From positions 1 to 46,407 of the forward strand of contig JABDFR010000019.1 of the NCBI GenBank assembly GCA_013286465.1: 46,407 nucleotides of DNA. The letters are read 5' to 3'. The notes below the pieces were generated by a model, which worked only from the letters and a program-made list of their open reading frames with translations, was not told the DNA's origin and ran no database searches. A program made the translations under genes and the position numbers. Shown piece by piece: positions 7,138 to 16,064 of this stretch (its first letter is position 1; each line of letters begins with the position of its first letter). The DNA is from Acidobacteriota bacterium. GTDB taxonomy: Bacteria; Acidobacteriota; Terriglobia; Acidiferrales; UBA7541.

Positions 7138-7157
7138 GGCACGACTTCAGTCGTGCC
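7138..7157. terminator. strong hairpin downstream of the esterase gene
   Basis: GGCACGACT and AGTCGTGCC form a 9-bp perfect inverted repeat separated by two bases, 33 bases past the esterase stop on the minus strand. No T-run follows, so it may stabilise the mRNA end or be another interspersed repeat rather than an intrinsic terminator. Confidence 0.4.
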
Positions 7158-7189
7158 ATCTGCTTCAAAAAACACAATTGCCACGAGGT

Positions 7190-9004
7190 TTATTTGTAGT
7201 GCCAAGCCGCAGAATCCTTATTTTTAGGAGCCTGCGCCGCCATGTGCCCCGCCATCGTCCGAATCAGTTCCGCATTGGTCGTAGGCTGCCAACCATGCCC
7301 CTTCATGGGCCGTCCATAGGTAAAGGATCCGCCAAACTCCGGATCGCGCGCATTCACCAGAAAATCCTCAAGCTTATAAACGCCGAGATTCAGATAGTAA
7401 TTGTCCATATCGCCGCTGAAGAGATGCAGCTTGCCCACCAGACTCGACCCGATCTTCGCCCAATTTCTCTGCAAGTAATCGCGCAAATCATAATCATGCG
7501 CCCGCATATACTCAGCCACGGACCGATCCATTTCCCCGGTATCCAAATTCCACAAAGGCTTAGGATATCCATCCACGCCGACAGGCCCATAAGCCGCGTC
7601 CCAAGCGCCAAACTGTTCCGCGGAGCGCCCATCGCTCCCCAAAACCAATTCAATATCATTGAATTGCTGGTTCGTAAGCCGCGGCCGCCCGTCCGAAACG
7701 CGCTGCATATAAAAAGGCGCGCGCGGGAAATCATCCGATTGCAGGAAGAAATTTTTATCCTCGTAAATATTCACCGAGCCCCAACTGCGGAAATCCACCG
7801 GGTCAGGATAAAAAGTCCAAGTGCCGCCAAAAAAATCCGGATGATAAACCTGCAACGCCAAAGATTCCCAGCCTCCCGTAGAGCCGCCGGTCAAAACCCG
7901 CGCATAAGATTCCGGAATCATCCGAAACTGTTTTTCGAGCGCAGGAATCAATTCCTGCAGGATGGCGTCGCCGTAAGGCCCATTGTTCGCGGAATTAACG
8001 GCGTAAGAATCGTCAAAGTAAGGCGTGGGATGCTGAAACGTGACGGCAATCACGCGCGGAAAATCATCCGAATTCCAGGCTTCATAAAATTCGCGCGGCG
8101 TCTCTTGCTGCACCAGCGCCCCGGAAACAATCTGCAACGGGCGTACTGGCTCGATTACATTCAATCCTTTTTTCGCCGCCTGTTTTTCAGCCCAGGTTGG
8201 ATGAGTCACCTTGGCATCCGGATCGAATCCGAACGGTGCATCGGCGCTGAAATGGCTTTGCAAATACACGACCGGGTACGCGACGCCCGGATGCGCATCG
8301 TAGCCCTTCGGAAGAAGGACGCTCGCGCCGAGATCGATCGGGCAGCCCCAGAATTTCGTGAGCAACGCGCTGCGCAGCTTGACGTGCTTCACCCAAGCAG
8401 AATCCGACGCCGGCGCAATCGGCGGAATAATTTTGCTCAACGAGAGCGCCACGTCAAATCCCGCCGCGGCATTCAGATGAACTTTTGTCACGTCGCTGAT
8501 CAGATTTCCCGGCGCGGAATTAAATTGCTGCCCCTCGCCCTGATCGAGATGGACCCACACGTCGTGCCCATCCCCGCGATGACATTCCGTATAAACATTC
8601 AGGACCGCCTGAGCGTAATAATCGCCGGCGGGAAGTTCGCGGAGGCTGCGCATGGGAATGCCGCGAGTGCCGGCGTCAATCGTCGCAGCGGCGCCGGGCT
8701 GAAGTGCGGACACATCGAGGCCGAACATCGGCACGACAACGTTGTCCCAATCGCCGGCCTGAAGGCGCGGCTCCGCATCATTGCTCTTGCTGAGAATCAG
8801 ATAGACGCGGCCAGTAATCGGCGCGGCTCGAAGAGAAGAAGGAAACGAAATCTGAAATCGAACAACGCGATCAGCCGGCGAAGCAGCCCTCCGCAAGCCA
8901 AAACCCGAAACAATCAGCAAACAAATGATCGAGGCAATCCCAAGTAGCGCCGGCGTCCCGGCCGGCATCTTACGAGCAAAATTTTCGCCAAGGCCAACAC
9001 TCAC
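7190..9004 (-). CDS. secreted or membrane-anchored putative esterase (GXSXG, Esterase-D-like fold)
   Basis: The product is 604 aa. A hydrophobic N-terminal segment (ALLGIASIICLLIVSGFGL) acts as signal peptide or anchor, followed by a beta-rich N-terminal region of about 200 residues. A C-terminal alpha/beta-hydrolase domain has LTGGSTGGWESLALQ with nucleophile Ser375, an upstream FPRVIAVTFQHPTPYFDDSY and a C-terminal MKGHGWQ that may supply the His. This matches putative esterases of the Esterase-D type; the substrate is unknown. The start is ambiguous: GTG at 9004 has TGAGG upstream and places Arg-Lys before the hydrophobic stretch, whereas ATG at 8968 lies inside a REP-A element. Either way, REP-A sequence encodes the residues MPAGTPALL. 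Confidence 0.85.
   Translation of the reverse strand: MSVGLGENFARKMPAGTPALLGIASIICLLIVSGFGLRRAASPADRVVRFQISFPSSLRAAPITGRVYLILSKSNDAEPRLQAGDWDNVVVPMFGLDVSALQPGAAATIDAGTRGIPMRSLRELPAGDYYAQAVLNVYTECHRGDGHDVWVHLDQGEGQQFNSAPGNLISDVTKVHLNAAAGFDVALSLSKIIPPIAPASDSAWVKHVKLRSALLTKFWGCPIDLGASVLLPKGYDAHPGVAYPVVYLQSHFSADAPFGFDPDAKVTHPTWAEKQAAKKGLNVIEPVRPLQIVSGALVQQETPREFYEAWNSDDFPRVIAVTFQHPTPYFDDSYAVNSANNGPYGDAILQELIPALEKQFRMIPESYARVLTGGSTGGWESLALQVYHPDFFGGTWTFYPDPVDFRSWGSVNIYEDKNFFLQSDDFPRAPFYMQRVSDGRPRLTNQQFNDIELVLGSDGRSAEQFGAWDAAYGPVGVDGYPKPLWNLDTGEMDRSVAEYMRAHDYDLRDYLQRNWAKIGSSLVGKLHLFSGDMDNYYLNLGVYKLEDFLVNARDPEFGGSFTYGRPMKGHGWQPTTNAELIRTMAGHMAAQAPKNKDSAAWHYK
8944..8975 (+). repeat. REP-A copy inside the esterase N-terminal coding region
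   Basis: GTAGCGCCGGCGTCCCGGCC followed by GGCATCTTACGA. It is antisense to the esterase gene and encodes MPAGTPALL in it. It faces the inverted copy at 9027-9050. Confidence 0.88.
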
Positions 9005-9026
9005 GGACGGACCTCAAAACCCAAAA

Positions 9027-9050
9027 GGGCCGGCAGGACGCCAGCGCTAC
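9027..9050 (-). repeat. inverted REP-A copy
   Basis: Read on the minus strand: GTAGCGCTGGCGTCCTGCCG followed by GCCC. With the copy at 8944-8975 it bounds a roughly 107-bp element with inverted ends (8944-9050). Confidence 0.85.
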
Positions 9051-9059
9051 GTTGGTTCG

Positions 9060-12000
9060 CTAAAAATTAAACTTAAGCGCCAGCTGAATAATTCTCGAAT
9101 TCACGGATGTCGACGATATTTGCCCGAAGGTCGGCGAGCTGAAATTATTATCGGGATTCGAGAACTGCGGCGTGTTAAACGCATTGAACATTTCGGCCCG
9201 GAACTCGAAATTCGCCGTCTCCACGGGCCATCCTACTGCGGTTTTCTTGATGATGGCCAGATCGAAGTTCCGCTGATCGGGCCCGCGGACGATACCGACG
9301 CCGGCGTCCCCGAAACCCGTTCCGATTCCATCGGGACTGATCACCGCGGGCGTCATAAAGCACGCAGCATTAAAATAATTGCTCAGCTTACTGTTCACCG
9401 ACCCGTGCGTAACCAATTGCCCCGCCGAACAACCAGGCACAATCGAAGCGCGATCCTCGGAAATTCCGAACACGTTGTTCACGTTCGCATCCAGAATCGT
9501 AATGTACTGCCCCGCCTGAATCGTCAGCACGCCGGCAGTCTCCCAACCGCTGAGCACATGCCCGAGTATGCCCGATCGATTCTTCGGCGAAGGCAAATCA
9601 TAAACGTAGCTGACCGTAAGCCGTTGCGGCCGGCTGTAATCCGGCGGACCGCGGCGTTCCCTCGGATCATTCTGGTTCCCAATGGTGATCGCATTTCCGG
9701 CAGCGGTGGTATTCGTGGCCGCTCCATCCGTATCGATCGTGCGCGAAAATGTGTACGAAGCCAGGAACTGCAATCCGTGACTGAATCGCTTCGTCAAGCT
9801 GGCATCCAAACCGTTGTAGTAGGAATAGCCGGCCGATTCCATCAGCACCATAGTATCCGGGGCAAATCCCTGGATCGGCTGACGCAGCGAAATATTGTCC
9901 ACGCGATTGTCGGTCACGCCGCGAATCGGATCTGCCACGCTCGCGGAAAGCGCCTGATCGGCGGAGAATTGATGCAGCAGATGCGATCCGTGCGTCCCGA
10001 CGTAGCCAACTTCGAGCAAGAAATCCCTGCCCAAAGAAGTTTGCAAGTTCAGCGAATATTGCTGAATGATTCCGGGGCGAAATACCTGACCATCGCCGAA
10101 AGCGGTAATCGCGGTCGTGGGCGAGTAAGCCGGAAAAATCGGAAAGGTAGTGATCGGCGGCGCAAACGGCGCGGCAAACGTAGCATCGTTGTTGGTCGAG
10201 CCAACGTTGATGCGCGTCACGCTATATGGCGCTCCGAACACATTCTGCACAAACGCTTCGCCAGTCGGGCGCGAATAATAGGTGCCGAATCCGCCGCGTA
10301 AAACGAAGCGCGTCGATTGCGGCAAAATCTGCCACGCAAATCCCAGCCGTGGTCCCCAAGTATTTTGCCCGTCGCCGTTCACTGCGTATGGATTGCTGGA
10401 CCGAATTACTCCCGCAGGCACAGTCCCCGTGAAATTCGACGCCACTACATACCCCTGAATCGTTCCACCGGCCGGTGGGTTCGGATCCGCGAGCGCCGGA
10501 TCAAACGCCGAATTTCGCCCGCCGGTATCCTTATATAGACCGAGGCGCTCGTATCGCAATCCGGCGTTAATCGTCAGCCTCCGCGTGACCTTAATATCAT
10601 CCTGGTAGTACGCGTTTCCTTCCCACGCCCGATAGGCCCGGTCGAATTCGCCAAATCCATCGAGCGACGCGAACACATTGCTGAATCCGCTGCCATTCTC
10701 AGCCGCGCTTTGCCCCAGCAGAAAATCCGGGAAACTCAAAAATTGCAAAGTGCCGCCGACCAGCACGTGCGTCAAATTATTCTGCAAGCGCGCGAATCCG
10801 CCGCCGAAGCGCATCGAGTTTCGCCCATGCACCCAGGTCATCGAATCCTGAAACGAAAAAGTATTCTGCGCGAATTGCAGCACGCTCCCCGAATTCAGGC
10901 TCACCGATCCCAGCACATCGATCGAGGGAAGCGGATCGTTCTGCGCCCCTTCGGAGACTCCGATATCCGAAAACTTGAACGGCGACGTCGGAATCAGCGA
11001 ACTCAGGATGCGATTGAAGCCGAAGCGCGCCTCGTTCAAAAGCTGTGAGCTGAACGTGTACGTATGCGCGATGGAGAAAACCCGGAAGTCGCCCTTAATG
11101 TCGTCGGGGAATCCCGGCACATTTCCTGGGCCGACGAACGTGCTCACCGGGAAGGAAATGTCCTCGGTGCTGTTGGCGAAAAAGAACCGCGCCGAAATCT
11201 TGCTGCGCGTCGATTGCAAATAGTCCGCGTTGATCATGAATTGATCTTCGTTAAATTTGCACGGCTGCGAAAATGTGGAAAATCCCTGGCTCGCAAACGG
11301 CTGGCTCGGATCGATAATCTGCGGCGTCGGAATCAGGAATTGGCCGTTTTTCAATTTGAATTGCAGCAACGTCAGCGCCGGTCCACTGATATTCGATCCG
11401 TCCGCGGCCACGGCAGTGCCGCCCTGCGCTCCCGTTTGCCCGGCGAATAGCGCTCCCAAAGCAGCGGCAGAGCGATCGTCGGTAAGCGGCGGCAAAAACA
11501 CGCTGGCTGCGCAGGTGGTATTCACGGAGGTCGACGCACCGTTAAGCTGTCGGGTGCCCTGATACGAGCTGAAAAATTGAAGCTTGTCCTTCACGATCGG
11601 CCCGCCGAGCGTGTAGCCGAACTGGTTCTGTCTCAGAATTGGCCGGGGTTGCCCGGTAGCATTGAAAAAGAAATTGTTGGCGTTGAGGTGCTCATTGCGG
11701 AAAAACTCAAATAAGCTGCCGTGAAATTTGTTTCCGCCGCCTTTGGTAATGACGTCCACGTTCGCGCCCGCGTTGTGTCCGAATGATGCATCGTACAATC
11801 CGGTTTGTACCTTGAATTCTTCGATGGTATCCGAATTCGGAATCGGCACGCCGCCGCTCGACCCGCCCGTTGACTCGTTGTCGTTCACCGAAATTCCGTC
11901 CATCTGAAAATTGTTGTCGTACGAGCGCGCCCCGTGCACGAACAGTCCGGAAGTAGTTTGCGTGGGCGAAATTCCTCCGCCGCCGCGCCCAAGATCCGTC

Positions 12001-12521
12001 GCGTTGTTCACCGGCGCTTCAACTCCGGGCGAAAGCCCAATAATCTGTGTGTAATTGCGGGTGACGAGGGGCAAGCCTTCCATCGCCTGCTCATCTACCA
12101 CTCGCCCCAAAGTACTCGAGTCCGTTTGCACCATCGTCGGAGCCGCTTCCACCGTCACGTTCTGAGTCAACTCCCCGACGACCATTTCAATGTCCAGCCG
12201 GGTCGTCTCCGCCACGTTGATCTGGGTCCCCGATTTTTCGGAAACTTTGAACCCGTTCTTCTTGGCCTGCACACGGTAAGTGCCCGGCGGCAACAAGGGA
12301 ATCGTATAGCGTCCCGAGTCTTGCGTCGTGACTGTTTTCGTTTCGCCGCTCGCTTCGTTGATGGAAATCACTTCGGCGCCCACTACCACCGCGCCGCTGC
12401 TGTCGATAACGCTCCCTGCCAGCGCCCCGGTGGAAGCGCTCTGCGCCCGCGCCACGAAGGAAAACGGAAATCCCAGGAACAGGCAAGCAAGTGAAAGCAC
12501 AACAATCGATCGGATCTTCAT
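9060..12521 (-). CDS. TonB-dependent receptor, Oar-like, with carboxypeptidase-regulatory-like domain
   Basis: The product is 1153 aa from the ATG at 12521, chosen because GGAGG lies six bases upstream and a signal peptide follows at once (MKIRSIVVLSLACLFLGFPF, cleavage near ARAQ); the open frame extends further without support. Residues 30-115 form the carboxypeptidase-regulatory-like fold (GALAGSVIDSSGAVVVGAEV, GRYTIPLLPPGTYRVQ). A plug domain follows (VHGARSYDNNFQMDGISVN, IEEFKVQTGLYDASFG), then a long beta-barrel ending in LALKFNF with a terminal Phe. Such proteins import large substrates or act as outer-membrane adhesion factors; they are greatly expanded in Acidobacteriota. The substrate is unknown. 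A promoter is predicted at 12702-12730, giving a leader of about 170 bases. Confidence 0.93.
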   Translation of the reverse strand: MKIRSIVVLSLACLFLGFPFSFVARAQSASTGALAGSVIDSSGAVVVGAEVISINEASGETKTVTTQDSGRYTIPLLPPGTYRVQAKKNGFKVSEKSGTQINVAETTRLDIEMVVGELTQNVTVEAAPTMVQTDSSTLGRVVDEQAMEGLPLVTRNYTQIIGLSPGVEAPVNNATDLGRGGGGISPTQTTSGLFVHGARSYDNNFQMDGISVNDNESTGGSSGGVPIPNSDTIEEFKVQTGLYDASFGHNAGANVDVITKGGGNKFHGSLFEFFRNEHLNANNFFFNATGQPRPILRQNQFGYTLGGPIVKDKLQFFSSYQGTRQLNGASTSVNTTCAASVFLPPLTDDRSAAALGALFAGQTGAQGGTAVAADGSNISGPALTLLQFKLKNGQFLIPTPQIIDPSQPFASQGFSTFSQPCKFNEDQFMINADYLQSTRSKISARFFFANSTEDISFPVSTFVGPGNVPGFPDDIKGDFRVFSIAHTYTFSSQLLNEARFGFNRILSSLIPTSPFKFSDIGVSEGAQNDPLPSIDVLGSVSLNSGSVLQFAQNTFSFQDSMTWVHGRNSMRFGGGFARLQNNLTHVLVGGTLQFLSFPDFLLGQSAAENGSGFSNVFASLDGFGEFDRAYRAWEGNAYYQDDIKVTRRLTINAGLRYERLGLYKDTGGRNSAFDPALADPNPPAGGTIQGYVVASNFTGTVPAGVIRSSNPYAVNGDGQNTWGPRLGFAWQILPQSTRFVLRGGFGTYYSRPTGEAFVQNVFGAPYSVTRINVGSTNNDATFAAPFAPPITTFPIFPAYSPTTAITAFGDGQVFRPGIIQQYSLNLQTSLGRDFLLEVGYVGTHGSHLLHQFSADQALSASVADPIRGVTDNRVDNISLRQPIQGFAPDTMVLMESAGYSYYNGLDASLTKRFSHGLQFLASYTFSRTIDTDGAATNTTAAGNAITIGNQNDPRERRGPPDYSRPQRLTVSYVYDLPSPKNRSGILGHVLSGWETAGVLTIQAGQYITILDANVNNVFGISEDRASIVPGCSAGQLVTHGSVNSKLSNYFNAACFMTPAVISPDGIGTGFGDAGVGIVRGPDQRNFDLAIIKKTAVGWPVETANFEFRAEMFNAFNTPQFSNPDNNFSSPTFGQISSTSVNSRIIQLALKFNF

Positions 12522-12701
12522 GCGTGGCCTCCGCGCGTTCGTGTCGCGCGAGTGAATTGAATTCGAGTTGGATGAGTTGGATACGTCCGGGCAGTGCTGC
12601 ACTGGCAGCAGGTCGATGGCATTCGCGTCGTAATTAGCGCAGCCTCCGGAGATACTCCGATCCCGCGGAACTGCGTCTCCTGTTTGAAAACCCTGCACGG
12701 A

Positions 12702-12730
12702 AACTTAGCGCCCTGTGCATACAATGTCAA
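12702..12730 (-). promoter_or_regulatory. promoter of the TonB-dependent receptor gene
   Basis: Minus-strand TTGACA (12725-12730), 17-base spacer and TAAGTT (12702-12707). The transcript would carry a leader of about 170 bases that includes a small hairpin CGGAG-TAT-CTCCG. I recognise no riboswitch class in it. Confidence 0.5.
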
Positions 12731-12952
12731 GCATCATGAGTATTCCGGCTGTATACATATGCCCGCCCTAGCGCATACGCATGCCGGGCCGTCGCTTTCC
12801 GCGTTTCCGCCCAGGCAGCCGTAACAGGTAGGCCACAGCCCCAAAACCATCTCTGGCACCCCAGCCCCGCACAGCCCAGAATCAGTATAGGGAATTCGCG
12901 CTCTCTCAGGCGGCCGCCAGGCGGCCCCGCTGGCCGGCGCGGAGACTAGGCG

Positions 12953-13711
12953 ATGGCCACTTTGAACCGATTAGAGCTCGACCAACTCGAGCGCCGCGAA
13001 AGCCACTTAACTATTCTTGCCGCCGTCGTCGTCCTGATTTTGGCCGCAGGCGTAGCGCTTCTGATGTATCCGCTCGTGTTCGTTCACGGCGAAGAAGCCA
13101 CCAAATGGCCCATGCGTTTCGCCTTCTTCGGTTTCTGTGTTCTTTCGCTGCTCGTCGCCGCCTATCTCCTCGATCGCCAACGCACTTTCCGCAGCGTTAA
13201 GCAGCAGCTCGTCGCGGAGCTGCAGCGGAACATCGATCTGCGCCATCAAGCTGACGCCGACTTGCTTCATACCATCCCGGATCTAAATCATTTCCAGGAT
13301 CGTCTAGCAATGGAATACCGCCGTGCTTCGGCAATGGAGCACGCGCTCTCCGTCCTAGCCGTAAAGGTAAGCGTCTCGGCCACCGTCACCGATCATGACG
13401 AATCCCGTGCCCTCGTTGGAGAAATCGCCCGCGCTATCGGCCGCAATCTCAGGACTTCCGATTCCATGTATCTACTGGCCGCCGGCTTCTTCGGCGTAGT
13501 TCTATCCGACACAGACACCGCCACCGCCAAAAAGCTAACCGCAAAGCTCGAGCCAGCAGTCCGCAAGGTGGCCGAAGAAGATAAATTCAAGTTCGAAATG
13601 TTTGTCCGCAATTACCCAGACAACGCAAAAAGTGCCCACGAACTAGAATTGGCAATTTCCTCCCGCCTGCCGGCTGAACAGAACTGGGACGAAGTCCCCG
13701 CTCCTCAGTAG
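12953..13711 (+). CDS. two-helix membrane protein with degenerate GGDEF domain
   Basis: The product is 252 aa. Two transmembrane helices (about 20-44 and 53-73) are followed by a linker helix and a domain whose layout matches GGDEF: IPDLNHFQDRLAMEYRRA resembles the LPN-x-F-x3-L start, and SDSMYLLAAGFFGVVLSDTD occupies the catalytic strand. The GGDEF motif itself is replaced by AAGFF (176-180), and the metal-binding Asp sites are not evident, so cyclase activity is unlikely; it could be a c-di-GMP or GTP sensor or a structural partner. GGAG lies upstream of the ATG. Its TAG stop is part of a REP-A element. Confidence 0.75.
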   Translation: MATLNRLELDQLERRESHLTILAAVVVLILAAGVALLMYPLVFVHGEEATKWPMRFAFFGFCVLSLLVAAYLLDRQRTFRSVKQQLVAELQRNIDLRHQADADLLHTIPDLNHFQDRLAMEYRRASAMEHALSVLAVKVSVSATVTDHDESRALVGEIARAIGRNLRTSDSMYLLAAGFFGVVLSDTDTATAKKLTAKLEPAVRKVAEEDKFKFEMFVRNYPDNAKSAHELELAISSRLPAEQNWDEVPAPQ

Positions 13712-13739
13712 CGCTGGCGTCCCTGCCGGCATCTTACGA
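13708..13739 (+). repeat. REP-A copy supplying the stop of the GGDEF-like gene
   Basis: GTAGCGCTGGCGTCCCTGCC followed by GGCATCTTACGA. The TAG at 13709-13711 is the stop codon of the upstream gene in the same orientation. The rest of the gap to 13949 holds no gene that I can see. Confidence 0.9.
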
Positions 13740-13949
13740 GCGCAACTCCAGCCACCCACCCCAAATCACCGACGGGCCCAAACGTAAGATCACGTCCGAC
13801 GATCAACGCGTTGATTAAATCGAACCATGTTGCACCCCGCCTACAACCAGACTAAAATCCGTAAGCGCCGCGAATCCCTCGCGAAGCACACCTTCGAACT
13901 AAAAAGAAACTCACCCAAACGCGTGATAAGACACTGAGGAGACTTCAAG

Positions 13950-14555
13950 ATGAAAAAAGCGGCGTTACTAATCGGTGCAGTCCTCTGCTTTCAAATCGCA
14001 GCCTTCGGACAAGCCCTCTCCCCTGAAGACCGCGCCAAAGGCGTAGCCTACTTGGAAAAGACCCGCGATGGCGTGGTGGAAGCCACCAAGGGACTCACCG
14101 AAGCGCAATGGAAATTCAAAGCCGGCCCGGACCGCTGGTCCGTAGCCGAAACTCTCGAGCACATCGCCCTTGCCGAAGATTACATTCTCGGCATGGTAAA
14201 AGATAAAGTGATGACCGCGCCTCCAGGCCCAGCCGATCGCGACGTCGCAAAAATCGACGCCGGCGTGATGGCCATGATTCCGGACCGCAGCCACAAAGCC
14301 CAAGCGCCACCGCCGCTTGTCCCCACCGGGAGATGGACCCCGGCCGAATCGCTCGATCATTTTCTGAAAAGCCGCGCGGCAACCATCGAGTTCATGAAAA
14401 ACACGCCTGATCTGCGCGCCCACGTAACCGATCAGAATCCGCTAGGCATGCCGCTAGACGCCTACGAATTCCTTCTGCTAATCAGCGCGCACAGCGAGCG
14501 CCACACCAAGCAAATCCTGGAAGTGGAAGCTGATCCGAACTACCCAAAGAAATAA
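13950..14555 (+). CDS. secreted DinB-like protein
   Basis: The product is 201 aa with signal peptide MKKAALLIGAVLCFQIAAFG. The mature part is a DinB/YfiT-type four-helix bundle: WSVAETLEHIALAEDYIL with His71, and the C-terminal AHSERHTKQI with His181 and His185, together the usual three-His metal site. Cytoplasmic relatives include thiol S-transferases and damage-induced proteins; exported versions are common in Acidobacteriota and their substrates are unknown. GAGGAG lies eight bases before the ATG. A 9-bp hairpin follows the stop codon, and the next gene converges on it. Confidence 0.82.
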   Translation: MKKAALLIGAVLCFQIAAFGQALSPEDRAKGVAYLEKTRDGVVEATKGLTEAQWKFKAGPDRWSVAETLEHIALAEDYILGMVKDKVMTAPPGPADRDVAKIDAGVMAMIPDRSHKAQAPPPLVPTGRWTPAESLDHFLKSRAATIEFMKNTPDLRAHVTDQNPLGMPLDAYEFLLLISAHSERHTKQILEVEADPNYPKK

Positions 14556-14569
14556 TTAACGGCGACCGT

Positions 14570-14596
14570 TCGGAGTCCGCGCGAGCGGACTCCCGA
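14570..14596. terminator. GCGA-loop hairpin between convergent genes
   Basis: GGAGTCCGC (14572-14580), loop GCGA and GGAGTCCGC complement GCGGACTCC (14585-14593) form a perfect 9-bp stem, extended by TC/GA pairs around one bulged C. It lies 16 bases after the dinB-like stop. There is no T-run; it probably ends or protects transcripts of the convergent pair. Confidence 0.55.
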
Positions 14597-14771
14597 ACAT
14601 TTCGTGGCAGCGGCCATCCGTTTCTGTGCGGGAATTCGGATTTAAAGACGAAAACCCAAAGCTACATCGGGCCGGTAGTGAAGCCCGACCTCTACGAAGG
14701 CATGACGGTGGTGTGGCCGCGGATACTCAAAAACGCTGGCAGAGACGCCCTTCGAGAAAACCGGCGGTACG

Positions 14772-15929
14772 TTATTTCAATTTCGATTCCGCGCTGGCCT
14801 TGATTCCATCCTTGCGCGCTTGATCGTCCACCTTATCCGTTGCGAGCAATTCGAGAGTTTTCTTGGCATTCTCGCGCGCTAGTTCCTTCTGCCCATCCGC
14901 CAAATACGCATCGCCCAAGCTATCGTACGCATTCGGCGAATACGGATGCGCCGTCACGTTCGCTTTAAAAATCTCAATCGCTCCTTTTGTGTCGCCTTCT
15001 TGGAGAAGTTCGTATCCAATCCGATTCACCATCACTTCGCGAATTATCGCGCTCTTTGGATCGCGCTTGCGCTCGTCATTGAAAAAACTCACGGCCTTGA
15101 CGGCGCCGCCCGGTTCGTCCGTTAGTTCCAAAAACCGCGACTCCGCGCTCATTTCGCCAGCTTTGCGCGTCACCGGCGCGCGGCCTGGCGTTTTGATCAA
15201 CGTGGTGTCAAACCACTCCACGATTTTCCCCGGTAATTCCTTGTGCTCCTCGAACATGACCACGCCATGTCCGCCCGTGTGGTAGTGCACGAACACGTTC
15301 GAAGGGTCCGGCGAAAGATCGCGCAGCCATTCCATCACGTCCACCACTCCCGGATCCTCGTCGTCGTCCGCCGCCGCGAGAAAAAGAGGCAGCCCCGGCG
15401 ATTTGCGCAAAAAAGCCCGCCCATCGCGATCCGTGCCTTCCGAAAGTAGCATCAACGATTTCACTTCCGCATGCCGCCGCGCCAATTGCACCGCCTGATT
15501 CACCCCGCAACTCGCGCCGCCCGCGCCGATAGTCTCGCGACTTACGCCCGGCTGCGATTCCAGATAATGCAGCGCCAAGTCCACATCTCCAGGCCACACC
15601 TCTGCCTGATTCCGCCCCGCCTGCTCCGGCGTGAGCTTGTCAATCGGCGTTCCTCCGCTGTCGCCGAATCCCCGAAAATCCAAAGTAATCACGCTAATCC
15701 CCGAAGCCGCCAGCCTCCCTGCCAAATCGTCCCAAACCTTTCGCTGCCGGTTGCACTGATGCAGAAGAATCACGCCAGGCCCAGGAGAGGCCGCCGCAAA
15801 AAACGAAGCCTTCAGCACAGTGCCATCCGCCGCCTTCAAATCCACCACGCGCGGCGCAGCCGAATCCTGCGCCCAACAAGCTCCCACCCCCGCAAGCACA
15901 AACACAGCTGCCCAAATTCCTCGTCGCAT
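14772..15929 (-). CDS. exported alpha/beta hydrolase with C-terminal TPR region
   Basis: The product is 385 aa. The N-terminal signal sequence MRRGIWAAVFVLAGVGACWA contains VGAC, which could be a lipobox, though an AWA-Q type cleavage is also possible. The hydrolase core shows VILLHQCNRQRKVWDDLA, ITLDFRGFGDSGG, nucleophile elbow GGASCGVNQA (Ser140, next to Cys141) and HTGGHG for the His, giving a dienelactone-hydrolase or esterase-like fold. The last 110 residues carry TPR-like helices (AIEIFKANVTAHPYSPNAYD, SLGDAYLADGQKELA). The substrate is unknown. GAGGAGG lies upstream of the ATG. It converges with the DinB-like gene. Confidence 0.83.
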   Translation of the reverse strand: MRRGIWAAVFVLAGVGACWAQDSAAPRVVDLKAADGTVLKASFFAAASPGPGVILLHQCNRQRKVWDDLAGRLAASGISVITLDFRGFGDSGGTPIDKLTPEQAGRNQAEVWPGDVDLALHYLESQPGVSRETIGAGGASCGVNQAVQLARRHAEVKSLMLLSEGTDRDGRAFLRKSPGLPLFLAAADDDEDPGVVDVMEWLRDLSPDPSNVFVHYHTGGHGVVMFEEHKELPGKIVEWFDTTLIKTPGRAPVTRKAGEMSAESRFLELTDEPGGAVKAVSFFNDERKRDPKSAIIREVMVNRIGYELLQEGDTKGAIEIFKANVTAHPYSPNAYDSLGDAYLADGQKELARENAKKTLELLATDKVDDQARKDGIKASAESKLK

Positions 15930-15963
15930 AAAAATCCTCCTCAGACGAAGCCATCATACAGCC

Positions 15964-15991
15964 GTAGCGCCGGCAGCCTGCCGGCGTTTTT
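15964..15991 (+). terminator. REP-A variant forming a terminator-like hairpin with T-run
   Basis: Within a REP-A copy (from 15964) the arms CGCCGGC (15968-15974) and GCCGGCG (15980-15986) enclose AGCCT and are followed by TTTTT (15987-15991). On the plus strand this is an intrinsic-terminator layout, but no plus-strand gene lies close upstream, so it would block antisense transcription into the 16-kb region. Confidence 0.5.
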
Positions 15992-16064
15992 GACTTTCTC
16001 GCGCCAACTGCAGATTCGACACAACGATTCGATTTTCGGTTCACGCGCTATCCAGATTTTTGGG

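Noticed and set aside
7082..8947. Long plus-strand frame (621 aa) opposite the esterase
   Set aside because: It is antisense to the GXSXG esterase and has basic low-complexity composition without motifs.
12522..12700. Cobalamin riboswitch in the leader of the TonB-dependent receptor
   Set aside because: The leader is long and has a small hairpin, but I find no B12-box-like conserved core.
14731..14755. Additional REP-A copy near 14.7 kb
   Set aside because: Only a short partial match (ACGCTGGCAGAGACGCC) without the second arm; not counted as a copy.
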